From Gyrodactylus bullatarudis (lineage: Eukaryota > Platyhelminthes > Monogenea > Gyrodactylidea > Gyrodactylidae), in assembly GCA_012064415.1 (NCBI GenBank), contig SSNU01000001.1, positions 1 through 23,487 of the forward strand: a stretch of 23,487 bases of DNA, given 5' to 3'. Positions 1 to 10,105 of the stretch are shown here, piece by piece. Position numbers and translations under genes: made by a program. Under the pieces are notes generated by a model. It made no database searches. It saw only the letters and a list, made by a program, of their open reading frames with translations, and was not told the origin of the DNA. Every line of letters begins with the position of its first letter. The first letter of the stretch is position 1.

Positions 1-431
1 TTTGAAGTGCTATTTTTTATTTAAGTTAACTCATTAGTATTCGTCTCTTTATTATTTATTTTGAATACTTACAATTATCATTATTTTGCAATACCATTAT
101 TACCATGCGCCTGTTTACAAATCATGACTAAGATGTGTTATCTATTTCAATCAACTTAAAATTTATACAGTTGATATCTTAAAGATAAGTTAAGAAATCA
201 GAACTAAGCTATGGTTCAATCTTCATCTAGTTAACTCAAATTTTATCAAGTATATATTTAAAACATTCAAGTTAATTAAGAATATTTATTCAATAGGATA
301 TAGTTGATGCATAATTCTCAGGAACTCTTGCATCCTATTCTCTTTGTAAAAATGTTTGAAAAGATACTCAGAAATATAAGATTCAATCAAATCTCCTCTC
401 TTATTTCTTATATTCTTGAACATTCGTTTGA
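1..431. other. AT-rich flank, no gene seen
   Basis: No coding similarity is visible. This stretch probably includes the 5' part of the mariner-like element whose transposase remnant follows. A 9-10 base match between AACTCAAAT near 234 and its reverse complement ATTTGAGTT near 1446 could be a trace of terminal inverted repeats, but it is too short to call. Confidence 0.4.
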
Positions 432-1407
432 ATGCTCCCCAAATATGCTAAGATGTCTGATGTTCCTTATTCCACAGCTTACCGTTGGGTTCGAAATGAC
501 AATGATTTACCTCTACCAAGAGGAGGTTTAAATAATTTAAAGAAGACTCAAGTTAAGGTTCAGAGTCTTATTGAATTTATCGAAGAAAATCCAGCAGTAA
601 CACTTAAAGAGTGCTGTCTTCACCACGAACGAAATTTTAATGAGTCACTGTCAATTTCAAGTGTAAGAAATTGGCTAAATGGAGAATTCTTCACATTAAA
701 AAAAGATGCAACATATCCCTATGAATATTAACACTGAAGATAATAAACAGAAAAGATTCGAATATTTGGAAATATTATTCGAACACAGAGCTGAAGGGAG
801 AATAATCCTTTATCAAGACGAAACAAACTTTAATTTATACTGTTCAAGATCTGAGGGAAGATCAAGAATTGGGGAGAAATGTAACGTGGTTAACAGAAAC
901 TCCAAAGGTCAGAATCTCAATTGTATAGGACTAATTTCAAATCAAAGGTAAATTGACTTCAAAATTAAAAGAGGAAGCTTGAAAAACGACGGTTTCAAAG
1001 ATTATCTCATTTATTTAAAGGAAAAATGTCAGAATGATGGTCTTTTTCCCTGTACTCTCGTAATTGACAATGCTCCATGTCATTCAAATTGTGAAGAGGG
1101 ACTGGTTGATGAGGATTTTAAAATTTTAAGGCTAGCTCCTTATTCCTACCTAATAAATCCAATTGAAAAGGTTTGGAGCTCATTTAAAAGCCAAGTAAAA
1201 AGCTATTTGAATGAGAGAAGACAAGATATTATCGATTATTCAAGAACTGGAGGTAATCTTCCAAAATGTGAATATAACATGAGAATTTTAGAAATTGGGG
1301 CTGAACGAGCTATAAGACAGTTATCTCCATCTACAATTTCTCAATGTGCCATACATGTTGAAAAATATTTCCCTATTATAATGAATAAACAAGATTTAAT
1401 CGAATAA
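432..1407 (+). pseudogene. Tc1/mariner (IS630)-type transposase, broken
   Basis: Remnant of a cut-and-paste DDE transposase. The first part (432-704) has a helix-turn-helix-like stretch, PYSTAYRWVRN, followed by a GG and a lysine-rich linker. The second part (706-951, another frame) carries DETNFNLYCSRSEGRSR, a typical first-Asp region, with catalytic Asp at 817-819. The third part (979-1407, same frame as the second) carries VIDNAPCHSN (second Asp at 1066-1068) and NPIEKVW (Glu at 1165-1167). There are 32 residues between the second Asp and the Glu, close to the DD34E spacing of Tc1-like enzymes. Two lesions are visible: a frame change at the A run 698-704, and an in-frame TAA at 949-951. 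All three acidic residues survive, so decay is mild. The N-terminal first DNA-binding helix upstream of 432 is not recognisable. The family is confident; the exact subfamily is not. Confidence 0.85.
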
Positions 1408-3087
1408 ATAATGTTCTCAAATTGAAATATAAGCTTTGTTTTTGATTTGAGTTTATTTTTTAGTAACAGTACTGTTAATTAATCAGTCATACTATTAATT
1501 ATATATCAGAATGGACTGTTGTACAATGTACATATACTTCTATGTAATTACACTACATTTTGTATATCTTTATAATGAAAACAATTATCTAGCAGTTAGT
1601 TCAACACTTTCTCTCAAAATGACCTGCAAAAGGTATAGACGTAACCGATGAAACGCCGTAACCATTTAGATATAATAATTTATAGTCATCAAAAAACCTA
1701 TAATAATTTTAGGCAAATTATTTTTGTTCGTGAAATGACCCCTATTACTCAAAACTTAAATATTTTTGTCCCCACCTACAGGACTAGTTTTTTCGAAATT
1801 AGCCAAGTGCGATCAAAGGTTATAAAAAATGTTTGTTCAACATGAATAAATTTTAATTTTATGAATATGAATAAAATTAGTGATTCTAAAAATATCAAAA
1901 ATGAGCTAATTTCATTGAAGAATATTTTCATTTCTACACAACTTCTGATAATCATTTTATTTCTCTCGACAGAGCTTTTTGATATTGTCCCAGGATCGAT
2001 TATTCTCACAATTCTCAAGGTGTCCAAAATTTCTAATAATAGATCATTAGATTTCAAATTTATCAATCTTAAACTCCTTATTTTCATTTTTTTCCTTCAA
2101 TTTCGTTGAACAATTAATATAGTTTCTTGGTTTCAGTATATAGGTTTAATAAAACCTGTTATAGGTCTATATGAAATCTATCTTGATGGAGGTTATTTTA
2201 TTTCTATTCGTGAAATTACTTGTGAGTAATTTTGACATTAAAATTATTCTAAGAATCGATACTAAGCTATTCAACTTTTAAATGTGGTTTTCTTTGAATT
2301 TTTGTCGAGTTTCACCCTCTTACTCTACCAAATGCTCTATGAGTTTTACCCTTTCACCAAAACTATTCTTATACCTACCGGAATTTTTTCTTCAACTTTA
2401 TTAGAGTTTTAAATAGCCATTGTTAATTCTAATATTTTTACTAGTTCTTGACAAATTACCCACAATTAGATATTTTTTAAAGTAATTTTATCTGTAAGGT
2501 TATGTTGTGAATAACGCCTCGTAAAATTTCTATGAATACTTTTTTAATAGTTACACTAACGTTAATATTTTTTCAAAAATTCAATAAAATATTTAACATG
2601 TAAACTAATTTTACTAGAGTAAAAATTTGTGTTTTGTTCCCATGTTGTGGTAATAATTTCTGGAATTTAAAGTAAGACCAATTTTTGGTGAAATAGAACA
2701 ATTTTTTTATTCTGAAAAAATAGGACTTAAAACTTATGAAAAATGTTTATCCCGGTAGAAATTTGGCTGATTTTCGAAATTCAAAGAATTATATATTTTG
2801 AAAAATCATTTTCAAATAAACTTAGTTACTTAATTACTTAACTTCTTAATTTAGCACATCTTATTATCAGCAAGGAAAAGTAGCAGTATTTCAGACATTA
2901 AAACATCTGGATATATAAATTGGAAAAATGTTCTAAAAAAACCTTCTAAAAATAGACTTTACTGAGAAGAAAGTAACTGGGCACAATAAACCAGTGAGAG
3001 ATCATATTGAAAAATCTACACTAACAAACAATTCACAGCACAGGATGATATACCTTTACGATCACGTACTCGTGTTCCTTTATTCCC

Positions 3088-3102
3088 ATATATATATATA
3101 TA
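3088..3102. repeat. (AT)n microsatellite
   Basis: An uninterrupted alternating A/T tract of about 15 bases, upstream of the TENT5 gene. Confidence 0.9.
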
Positions 3103-3250
3103 CTCATGGATATAAATGGTTAGAGAATTGAGTCTATCAATCTATCGAGATTGAAAGAGAGTATCCTATCTTTACATAACACAAGCGAGAGAATAGGAAT
3201 TCTATATTCTGTACATGAATTATGCATTTAATATATCCCTACAATTCTTG

Positions 3251-3267
3251 TATATATATATATATAT
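3251..3267. repeat. (TA)n microsatellite
   Basis: An uninterrupted TA tract of about 17 bases, 150 bp downstream of the first tract. Confidence 0.9.
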
Positions 3268-3563
3268 GGATATATTATTCAATATGTGATATTTACTTGA
3301 GTATATTATTATTGTGTATACTATTAGATTTGGGAAAAGAACAAATAGAACAAAAAAAGATCAGGGTGGATTGCCAACCTCTTACTGTTCATAGAAAATC
3401 AATTGTACAAGTTGATATTTTATTGAAAAAGAATATTCATCCATAAAAAAAAGATTATTACTTGTAGGTGAATTACATTATCTTAGAGTTCAAAAAATCA
3501 GATTATTATTACTAGGAGATTTAAATGGAGAAATTTCTAGAATTAAAAATAAATCAACTCTAA

Positions 3564-3627
3564 CCAATCACATTAGGTCAATTGTAGGTGTTCCAAGTAA
3601 CTCAGTATAAACAACTGACCAATCAGA
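3564..3627. promoter_or_regulatory. Two CCAAT boxes upstream of TENT5
   Basis: CCAATCA occurs at 3564-3570 and CCAATCAGA at 3619-3627, about 250-310 bp before the TENT5 ATG. CCAAT motifs of this form are NF-Y sites in animal promoters. No clear TATA box stands at the right distance, so a promoter here is an inference from spacing. The same 9-mer occurs in the retroelement promoters of this window (9699, 17502, 22390), so a retroelement origin is possible. Confidence 0.4.
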
Positions 3628-3874
3628 GAAGAGATTATTCCTTACATCAAATAGAAACTTTAGCATTAAGTATTTTATTCTAGATATCTTTTCATTCATT
3701 ACACAAAATTCTTTTGAGATAATAATATTGAAACGCTATCACATTTGGGATAATCTGGGCAATCTATTTATTGTAAGGAAATGGATTAATATTGAAAGTT
3801 TTTCAAAAACCCAATCCAACCAGAACAGAACACACAAATTAGAAATAATAAATTGAATATAAATCATTCCTTCG

Positions 3875-6014
3875 ATGACCTCTTCCAGATATAGTTCCAA
3901 GCAGAAACCAATGAATCATTCTGGTGTAAATTCGAGTCGACCGAATACCCTAAATTTTTCACACAAGAATCCTAAATGGAATGAAAGCGACTCTGATGAT
4001 CATTCCTCTGAAGGAATTAATGACTACAGTCGTTATTGGAACTCGAGGAATATTTCAAAGTATCATTATAACAAAACGAATCGTCGACACAACTGTCATA
4101 GTAATACAGCTTCATCAACCCTGTCGAGTTCCAGTTTTTCGTCGTCAAACTATGATACCTCCTCAGCTGACTCTAACCGTTTTAGAATATTGACTTATGA
4201 ACAAGTCCATAGGTTACATGATATTTTGAATAGTGAAATGTCAGTGCATAGCCGACTCCCAGAGATGCCGACAATTCGTGTAAAACTTCAAACCTTATTC
4301 ACCTCAATAAAACATGCGCTCAGCCAAGAAGGAATTATACTGAAAGATATCAAGTTTAACGGCGGTCTTGCTTCACATGTAATCAGTAAGTCTAAGCTCT
4401 CTTTACACACTTCATTAAAAATTATTATTTCAATTTTCTTGTGTCAAGTGTCCTGAAGGAGACCTTGTCTCTAGTTAGAAAAAATCTATAGTTCTAAAGG
4501 TCATTGAATCGAAACTTTTTAATAAAAGAGATAGTTAATCACCGATGCAGTGTAAAAACACTCTTTTAATTATAATTCACAAGAATCAATAAGTTTATTA
4601 TTTTGAGCGTGATTATAACACAAAAACATAATTTTGTATACATGTATTTTAACAACAGAAGAGAAAATAATTAATTCTCAAAATGTTCACGTATTGAGAG
4701 AGAAGGCTTTGTTTAAAAATATCGATCCGGTATAAAAAACACTGAGGATTGATGAAAATATAAAAACAAAGAAAATACATAAGAGTGTTTTTGTATCTTT
4801 TTTTATAGAACAAAGAAAGAAATCATCATTGTACATTGTACATCTTGCTTTTTTGATACAGAATACTTTTTTGAATTAATTCATGTTTTCTACCAATTCA
4901 AGGTACGAATCGAGAAACGCCTTTCAATGATATTGACGTTCTTTTATCGGTCGATTTAAGTAGTTCAGCCTCGACAATATGCAGGATCAAAACCATTGTT
5001 ATGAGCGTTCTTATGTCTTTTATGCCAGAAAATCCAGAAGTGAAAACTTCCAGTAATTACTCCAAATCAGATATTAAAGCCAAGAGTTCCACAGTGAGTC
5101 CGGTTGTATCACCCGATTGTGACCAGACACATGAAGATACAAACAATCTTATTTACAAACATTTGAATGGAAATACAAATTCCATCTTTATCCAGGATTA
5201 TAACCTTCAAGAGAGCTACATCTTTAAGCAATTTCGAATGTTTAGCCAAGAGACTGACTGTTGGTCCTTATTGGCCCTTGGTTGTCCGACACCTAATTCA
5301 AAGGTTATCGAATTAAAGTTTGTAGATCGAATGAAACGCCAGTATGAGTTCACAGTGGATAGCTTCCAAATTCAATTGGATAGTTTATTGAATTTTTATT
5401 CCTCCCATGATAAAATCGATCCGAATTTTTATCCGACAGTTGTCGCTGAATCTGTGTCCGGATCATTTCAGGATGCTTTGTATCATTTGGAAGAAAAGTA
5501 CATTGTCACTTATAATCCAGAGAGTGTTCGAGGAGGGGGTCTTCTCAAGTATTGTAAACTCATTGTTGAAGGATACAAGCCGGGAGAAGACATCAATATC
5601 ACCCTTCTTGAGCGTTACATGTGCTCGAGATTCTTCATTGACTTTACAGAGTTGAATAGTCAGCGTTGCAAACTTGAATCTTATCTAAGCAATCATTTTC
5701 AGCCGCATGACGAAGAAACTATGATACGTTATCTTACAACACTTTTTCATGTTGTTAATGGGTCCACTGTTTGTCTCATGTCCCAAGATCATTACAACAT
5801 TTTGGAGACAGTTGTTCAGCTGATACATCACTTGATCAATCGTATCCAAACCAGAAATAAGGCTATACGTTTAGATGCCTTCTCAAATTCCGATAGTAAC
5901 TCTGGGGAGTTTGAATTAGATCGAATTTACTATGGAGATCATTATTTCCCTGTAGTCCAGGAAAATGAAACTAAAGTTAACAATAAAGAGACAACGGATC
6001 AGACCATGCAATAA
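3875..6014 (+). CDS. TENT5: TENT5/FAM46 non-canonical poly(A) polymerase, two exons
   Basis: Joining 3875-4385 to 4903-6014 gives a 540-residue protein of the TENT5 (FAM46) family, nucleotidyltransferases that lengthen mRNA poly(A) tails in animal cells. Residues 1-100 are a Ser/Asn-rich disordered tail. The conserved core starts near 104 (ILTYEQVHRLHDIL). The nucleotide-binding GG motif is in NGGLASHVI (162-170), where many relatives have GS. The catalytic Asp pair is D180 and D182 (NDID). The third acidic residue is E307 in IELKFVD. Family blocks follow: YEFTVDSFQIQLDSLL, RGGGLLKYC (380-388), RYMCSRFFIDF (about 408-418) and VNGSTVCLM. The protein is longer than human paralogs (about 390-440 residues) because of the N-terminal tail and a polar insertion of roughly 50-60 residues after M204. 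The ATG at 3875 is chosen because TAA stands in frame at 3860-3862. An additional upstream noncoding exon cannot be excluded. All catalytic residues are intact, so the gene is probably active. Confidence 0.93.
4386..4902 (+). other. TENT5 intron (517 bp, phase 1)
   Basis: The donor is GTAAGT at 4386-4391 and the acceptor is TTCAAG ending at 4902. Splicing splits a Ser codon (A + GT) and joins the GG-motif exon to the Asp-Asp exon in frame, and the joined text matches the family on both sides of the junction. The intron contains a perfect 12-bp inverted repeat, AAAAACACTCTT at 4554-4565 against AAGAGTGTTTTT at 4781-4792, enclosing 215 bp. Confidence 0.9.
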
Positions 6015-6233
6015 ACGCCATAATTCCGTGACAAACTCAAGGGAAAAAGTAATCAAAACAAAAAAAGTCTTTCATAAATATTCAAATCACACATGCCCCA
6101 TGGAATGTATTTTTAAAAGCATTTATTTATTACATTATTAAAGGAATCATATAAAATTATGCCGATCTTTTTAAAGAATTTATCCCTTCCTAATATTGTC
6201 TTCATATGTGCTCTGTTTGCATATATAGAATAG

Positions 6234-6592
6234 AATAAAAACCGGTTCTAAACAAAAATTTTTAAAAATATGACAAAACGTTCTTCCCATGAAATCAGCC
6301 ATTGATTGCTGTTGATGATGAAAAAAATTATTGTGACCGACTGTATTAACTATAGTAATTCAAAAATGTACAACTGCTTATGAAAAGGAAAAGAAAAAAT
6401 AAAAGATTTTATTGCCTTTTCTTAAAATACAATTAATTGACCAATCAGATAAAATATTTTGTGAAAAATTCAATGTTTCTTCCCAATCAATAATGATTAT
6501 AATTGTTTTACTGTCTTGTAATTGATATCTGTATTCAGAAAGGGAAAGAATTTGAAATTAATGTTAAAGAAATAAAACATCCTTTCAATAAA
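6234..6592 (+). terminator. Candidate TENT5 polyadenylation signals
   Basis: AATAAA occurs at 6234-6239, 6398-6403, 6571-6576 and 6587-6592, giving possible 3' UTRs of roughly 240 to 600 bases after the TAA at 6012-6014. AATAAA is common by chance in DNA this AT-rich, so which site is used is unknown. A CCAATCAGA also occurs at 6441-6449. Confidence 0.45.
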
Positions 6593-8384
6593 TAGAGATA
6601 CAAAACTTTCTATATATATAAATACAGTATTTTGTACAAATTGTTATTTTAATGAGGATATTCTTTGTGTCTTTGTGATTGAATTTAAAAGAAAAAGAAG
6701 ATTTTAACAAAAAAACGTAAAATTTAATATTACGTATTATTATCATGTTCTTGAAATAAATATTTTTGGTAATAAATTCTTCTGCTGACTAGCTATAGAG
6801 ATAAAAAAATTGATGCTATTCCCGATCAATGAATTCGGAAATTTGTGATTTTTACAAGATATTTTATTATTTTTTTACATCAAAGACTTTTGAAGTCCAA
6901 TTCAAAATGCTCACTTTAACTGATTTAAGAAAGAGCAAATTCTAATGGGAATTTTCTTTAAATTGAAAAATATTTGGCGATTTCGAGGTGTGATCACCAA
7001 TAGAAAAAGAAACCAATTATTCCTATAATGGAGTGTTTTCTAAAATATCAACTAACAATTCTGTTTTCTTTATCTAGTGGTTATCCTGAGAAATTATGCT
7101 TGATTCCTTTTCCATCTTGATATCAACAAAAATTTTCAATCTCAAAGTGCAAAAAAATGGAAAAATCAGGCCAACTTGATATTTACCCTTCACGCCCCCA
7201 ATAGATCATATATGGGACAGGTAGCCTTCTCAAGCCATTGATCTGTTTTAAAGAAACTCAAAATAATTTATAGAACACTTTTATGAAAGAAGAACTAACA
7301 TTCTTTTGAATAAACTATGATTCATCAAGCTCCAATATTTTTTGAGGAGTTATGACTCGTTTTTGAAAAAAAAATATAAAGAACATTCTTTTGAAAAACC
7401 ACTCACAGATATCGAACAGAAAAAAGAAAGTAACTTTTAACGAGAAACCATATCCGTAGAATTCGAAAATGTGATCATCTTGAATTCATCTTTTTCAGCG
7501 TCTAAAAATGGTCCTTTTTTTGGCCAATAACTCTTAAGTTGAAGGTTGGTTTTTGAAAAAAAACTCCATATTCGGCATCAGCGTATTCAATCTCAGCGAT
7601 TTACCTTGAAAAAATTTTCTCAAGGTATGTAAGCGTTAAACCGGTTTCCAAAAAATCTTCAGAATATTCTGGGAAATTGATGAAAAATGTTAACTTTTTG
7701 TATAAATTCATCGAGAATAGATGAATTGTGAAAAAAGTTATTGAAATTTAATCGAATCTCAAACAAACCAAAGGAAAACATTACAAAAGAATGTTTTCTA
7801 ATTGATGGATTCCTGAAGGTAAAACTAAAACAGACAGTAATCATTAGTTTTGCACGTAAATGCTTCAAAAAATGAAGAAGAAACATGAAAAACATGAGAA
7901 CTCAAAATTCGAACAGAATTCAGTCTGATTCGTTTCAATTGTTTAATGAATGAATTATTCTGAAATTGAAATATAACTTGCCTTCATTCGATTGGTCGAG
8001 AGTTTAAGTTCTCATATTCGGAATAAAAGAATTGTTAATCTTACCAAAAGACAAAATAAACTATGATTATGAGTGAATTAATAACTGAAAATAGTTTCAG
8101 CTCTGTAGTTGACTTTGAAAAATAACTATTCTTAACATACGTTAACCAGTTTAATGAAATTTTTTCATTAAGAAAATGAAAATTTCGAAGCTGGATTTGA
8201 AAAATATTCATGTTTAATAGGAGTAGATTTTGGATTTTCTTTTTCAAAAATTTTGAAACTAGAAATATAGACAATTTTGAATTTTGGATCATACATAGCG
8301 ACATAATAGACACAAAAGTTGATGATACTACTTTTAAGCAACTTTGGATTTCTTAACAAATGCACATTTCTCAAAGGTTCATCA
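6593..8384. other. AT-rich repeat-like intergenic DNA, no gene seen
   Basis: Open frames here are short, A/T-driven and unrecognised. The stretch around 7500-7620 (AATAACTC followed by A/T runs, then CAGCGTATTCA) loosely resembles 10140-10230 (GATAACTCCTAA, then CAGCATATTCA), suggesting old dispersed repeat copies. Confidence 0.4.
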
Positions 8385-8547
8385 GTAGTGTCTCTTTGAT
8401 AATGATAAAAAGATGAATGAAAATAAAAATTTACAAATTATGAAAGAAATAGTAAATTGAAGAGTAAGTAAGAAAATTAGAATAAATGTAAGCTGAAAAA
8501 ACAAAACTCTCCAATAAATAGCAACAGTGAAGAGAAAAGTGAAAAGC
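8385..8547 (-). repeat. Penelope-like element 3' untranslated tail, copy 1
   Basis: This segment aligns by eye with 18070-18219, which lies downstream of the larger GIY-YIG fragment on the same strand. Shared stretches include AATAAATAGCAACAGTGAAGAG and GTAAGCTGAAAAAA with small indels. It is the non-coding tail behind the GIY-YIG remnant at 8548-8660. Confidence 0.7.
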
Positions 8548-8660
8548 TTACATAGGCCAAGGTAGTTGAAGGTTATAGGAATAATTCTTTTGAACAAATA
8601 AGTCTGTTTTATATAAATTTATGAAGAATTTCTCCTTCACCCAAATGTCTGTACTGTCAC
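8548..8660 (-). pseudogene. GIY-YIG C-terminus of a Penelope-like element, copy 1
   Basis: Read on the minus strand, about 36 codons end at a TAA at 8548-8550. They contain DSTDIWVKEKFFINLYK, almost the same as the end of the larger fragment at 18220-18675 (DSTDVEVKEKFFINMYK). The Glu in KEKFFI is the conserved acidic residue of the GIY-YIG fold. Here the frame runs on to a stop a few codons after the conserved part, whereas the copy at 18.2 kb shifts frame at the same place. Sequence upstream (above about 8665) no longer matches, so the rest of the element is missing. Confidence 0.75.
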
Positions 8661-9122
8661 AATCGAGAGTATTTTTCCTTTTATTAAAGTTTATACAATA
8701 TTTTCACCTTTTTTATGTATTGATCTAAAATATCAGTACGTTCTATATATCATTATATCATACTTTGTTTATCTCTAATTATATATGAAACTAAGCTAAA
8801 AGCAAATAAGAAAGCTATTCACTGATACTTACTTTAGGTATTATGGTTCTGAAGTTAACTCGTCTTAGAACCAAAGAATGATTATTTTAACTTTCATTAT
8901 GTGTTGAAAGATGAGTCGGCTTTCAAAACCGAATTCAGACATGAAGCCAGCATACTTATTTTGATATGACTACAAATATTCTATTTTGGAAAGTCTTTTT
9001 AACCCTTAAATTCCCACTGGGATATATCTATGATAGATAATCTATCACATATCATTTTAGCAACTCATTATTATTGTTTGAGAGGTGTTGATTAACCTCT
9101 GATTTTATCTGAGCAATAGAAG
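8661..9122. other. AT-rich stretch, no gene seen
   Basis: No recognisable coding or structural signal. It separates the PLE tail at 8.4-8.66 kb from the inverted terminal-repeat fragment at 9.12 kb. Confidence 0.4.
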
Positions 9123-9195
9123 AATTCATAAAGAAAGGCGATGCCAGGTTTGTTAAAATAATAGCGCTTTATTTCGTGGCTTTTACATGCTGAGA
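9123..9195 (-). repeat. Inverted, deleted copy of the retroelement terminal repeat
   Basis: The reverse complement matches 9748-9828: GCATGTAAAAGC, then CACGAAATAAAGC, then ACAAACCTGGCATCGC and CTTTCTTTATGAA. Compared with the plus-strand copy it lacks 12 bases (TGAAGAGTATGC) at about 9179/9180, which removes the CTGAAGA box and the 3' strand of the hairpin. With 9748-9828 it frames a 706-bp unit in inverted orientation. Confidence 0.8.
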
Positions 9196-9211
9196 GAATG
9201 TCCAGAAATAG

Positions 9212-9463
9212 TTTCTGACAGCTCTCAAGACAGCAGAGGCTCTTTTCATTGAAAAAGAAAAGCCAAACTTGTGCGTACAGAAATTAGCTATCAAACCACT
9301 AGTTCTACCTAGAGAAGCTTTAAAAACAATAGACACGAATGAAGAGACCATAGAGAAATTAGCTAATTCCCAACCTTCAACCAGATCCAGACCAAGAAAA
9401 AGGAATATGGCGGAAGGAAACCAAGATCAGAAAAAGAAAACCAGATATTTCTCTCAAAATTAA
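9212..9463 (+). pseudogene. C-terminal remnant of a PLE GIY-YIG protein
   Basis: The frame is open from after a TAG at 9209-9211 to the stop at 9461-9463 and has no start codon of its own. KTAEALFIEKEKPNLCVQ resembles the usual end of the Penelope GIY-YIG endonuclease domain, where EALFI carries the conserved Glu and KPxLxVQ closes the fold. A basic, polar tail follows (RSRPRKRN). It sits upstream of the terminal-repeat promoter at 9699, as expected for a PLE 3' end. RT and the YIG half are absent. Confidence 0.55.
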
Positions 9464-9698
9464 TACTGATAGAACTCAGATGATTAAACTCAAACCATTA
9501 TTTTTCAAATCCTTTTTAGCATGGTCTATTCCATTGAAAGACCGTATACAAATGTACAAAGAACCAGTCTACACACGCACATGGTAACTCTCCTACCACC
9601 AAATGTACTCGCATAATACCAACACCAAGAAAACTACAGAGAAGTACCAAAAGAAGCACACACGCACTCACCTCTAAGGAGGTGAACAAAAAGAAGGG

Positions 9699-9828
9699 CC
9701 AATCAGATCAATTATCATCATTTCTTGTAATTTTTGTATATAAATCTGGCATGTAAAAGCTGAAGAGTATGCCACGAAATAAAGCACTATTCTTTTAACA
9801 AACCTGGCATCGCTTTTCTTTATGAATT
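9699..9828 (+). promoter_or_regulatory. Retroelement terminal-repeat promoter/poly(A) module, copy A
   Basis: In order: CCAATCAGA (9699-9707), TATATAAAT (9737-9745), a hairpin GGCAT (9748-9752) / ATGCC (9769-9773) with a 16-base loop containing CTGAAGA, AATAAA (9778-9783), then GGCATCGCTTTTCTTT (9806-9821). Transcription about 30 bp after the TATA would start near 9768, inside the hairpin. A promoter and poly(A) signal this close is typical of LTRs and of the pLTRs of Penelope elements. The upstream GIY-YIG remnant favours a PLE. Confidence 0.6.
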
Positions 9829-9873
9829 TTATTATTATTAATTCAAGGCTCAGAAAATGTTTCGTTAACCACC

Positions 9874-10105
9874 CATTCGAGAGGAAATCAATTAATCTCC
9901 TGAAATACGTAATAATCTAAGCTCAATCATTCGTCACACTCGTGCTTTACTAATTCAGAGAAAGTTGATTTTTTTTCAAAAATTTATTTTTTCTTGAAAT
10001 TTCTTTTTGAGAACCTATTTCCCTTTTTCATAGATAGGAAAACTTTCTCGATTGTGTATTATCATGAAGAATTCAAATGAGCAATCGCCTGAAATCTATC
10101 TACTA
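9874..10105 (+). repeat. Dispersed repeat, copy 1 (pairs with 19612-19830)
   Basis: Both copies run CATTCGA, then a purine-rich stretch, then ATTAAT, then a TCATTC / CGTG / ACTAATTCA block, then GAxAACCTAT and a CATAGAT stretch, in the same order and orientation, with heavy divergence. The nature of the element is unknown. Confidence 0.55.

Larger units (their letters stand above)
1408..3560. other. AT-rich intergenic DNA with no convincing gene
   Basis: Frames of about 80-100 codons exist on both strands at 1776-2109, but they mirror each other and match nothing I know. Low-complexity A/T sequence dominates, with two TA microsatellites near 3.09 and 3.25 kb. A small hairpin (AGGTTT, 4-base loop, AAACCT) lies near 2140-2160. 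Confidence 0.5.

Noticed and set aside
698..705. Programmed -1 frameshift signal (A run then G) in the transposase
   Set aside because: Joining the frames needs a +1 (or -2) change, not -1, so an indel or sequencing error is more likely.
1776..2109. Overlapping open frames on both strands
   Set aside because: They mirror each other in AT-rich DNA, have no start context or recognised motif, and look like chance openness.
7659..8374. Several minus-strand frames of 68-90 codons
   Set aside because: They are Phe/Leu/Lys/Ile-rich translations of A/T tracts and mutually overlapping, with no motif.
9761..9785. Hammerhead ribozyme in terminal-repeat copy A (CTGAAGA ... GAAAT)
   Set aside because: The boxes are suggestive, but stem II would have only two pairs, and I could not form stems I and III. 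GAAAT also belongs to the poly(A) signal. A simple hairpin explains the sequence better.
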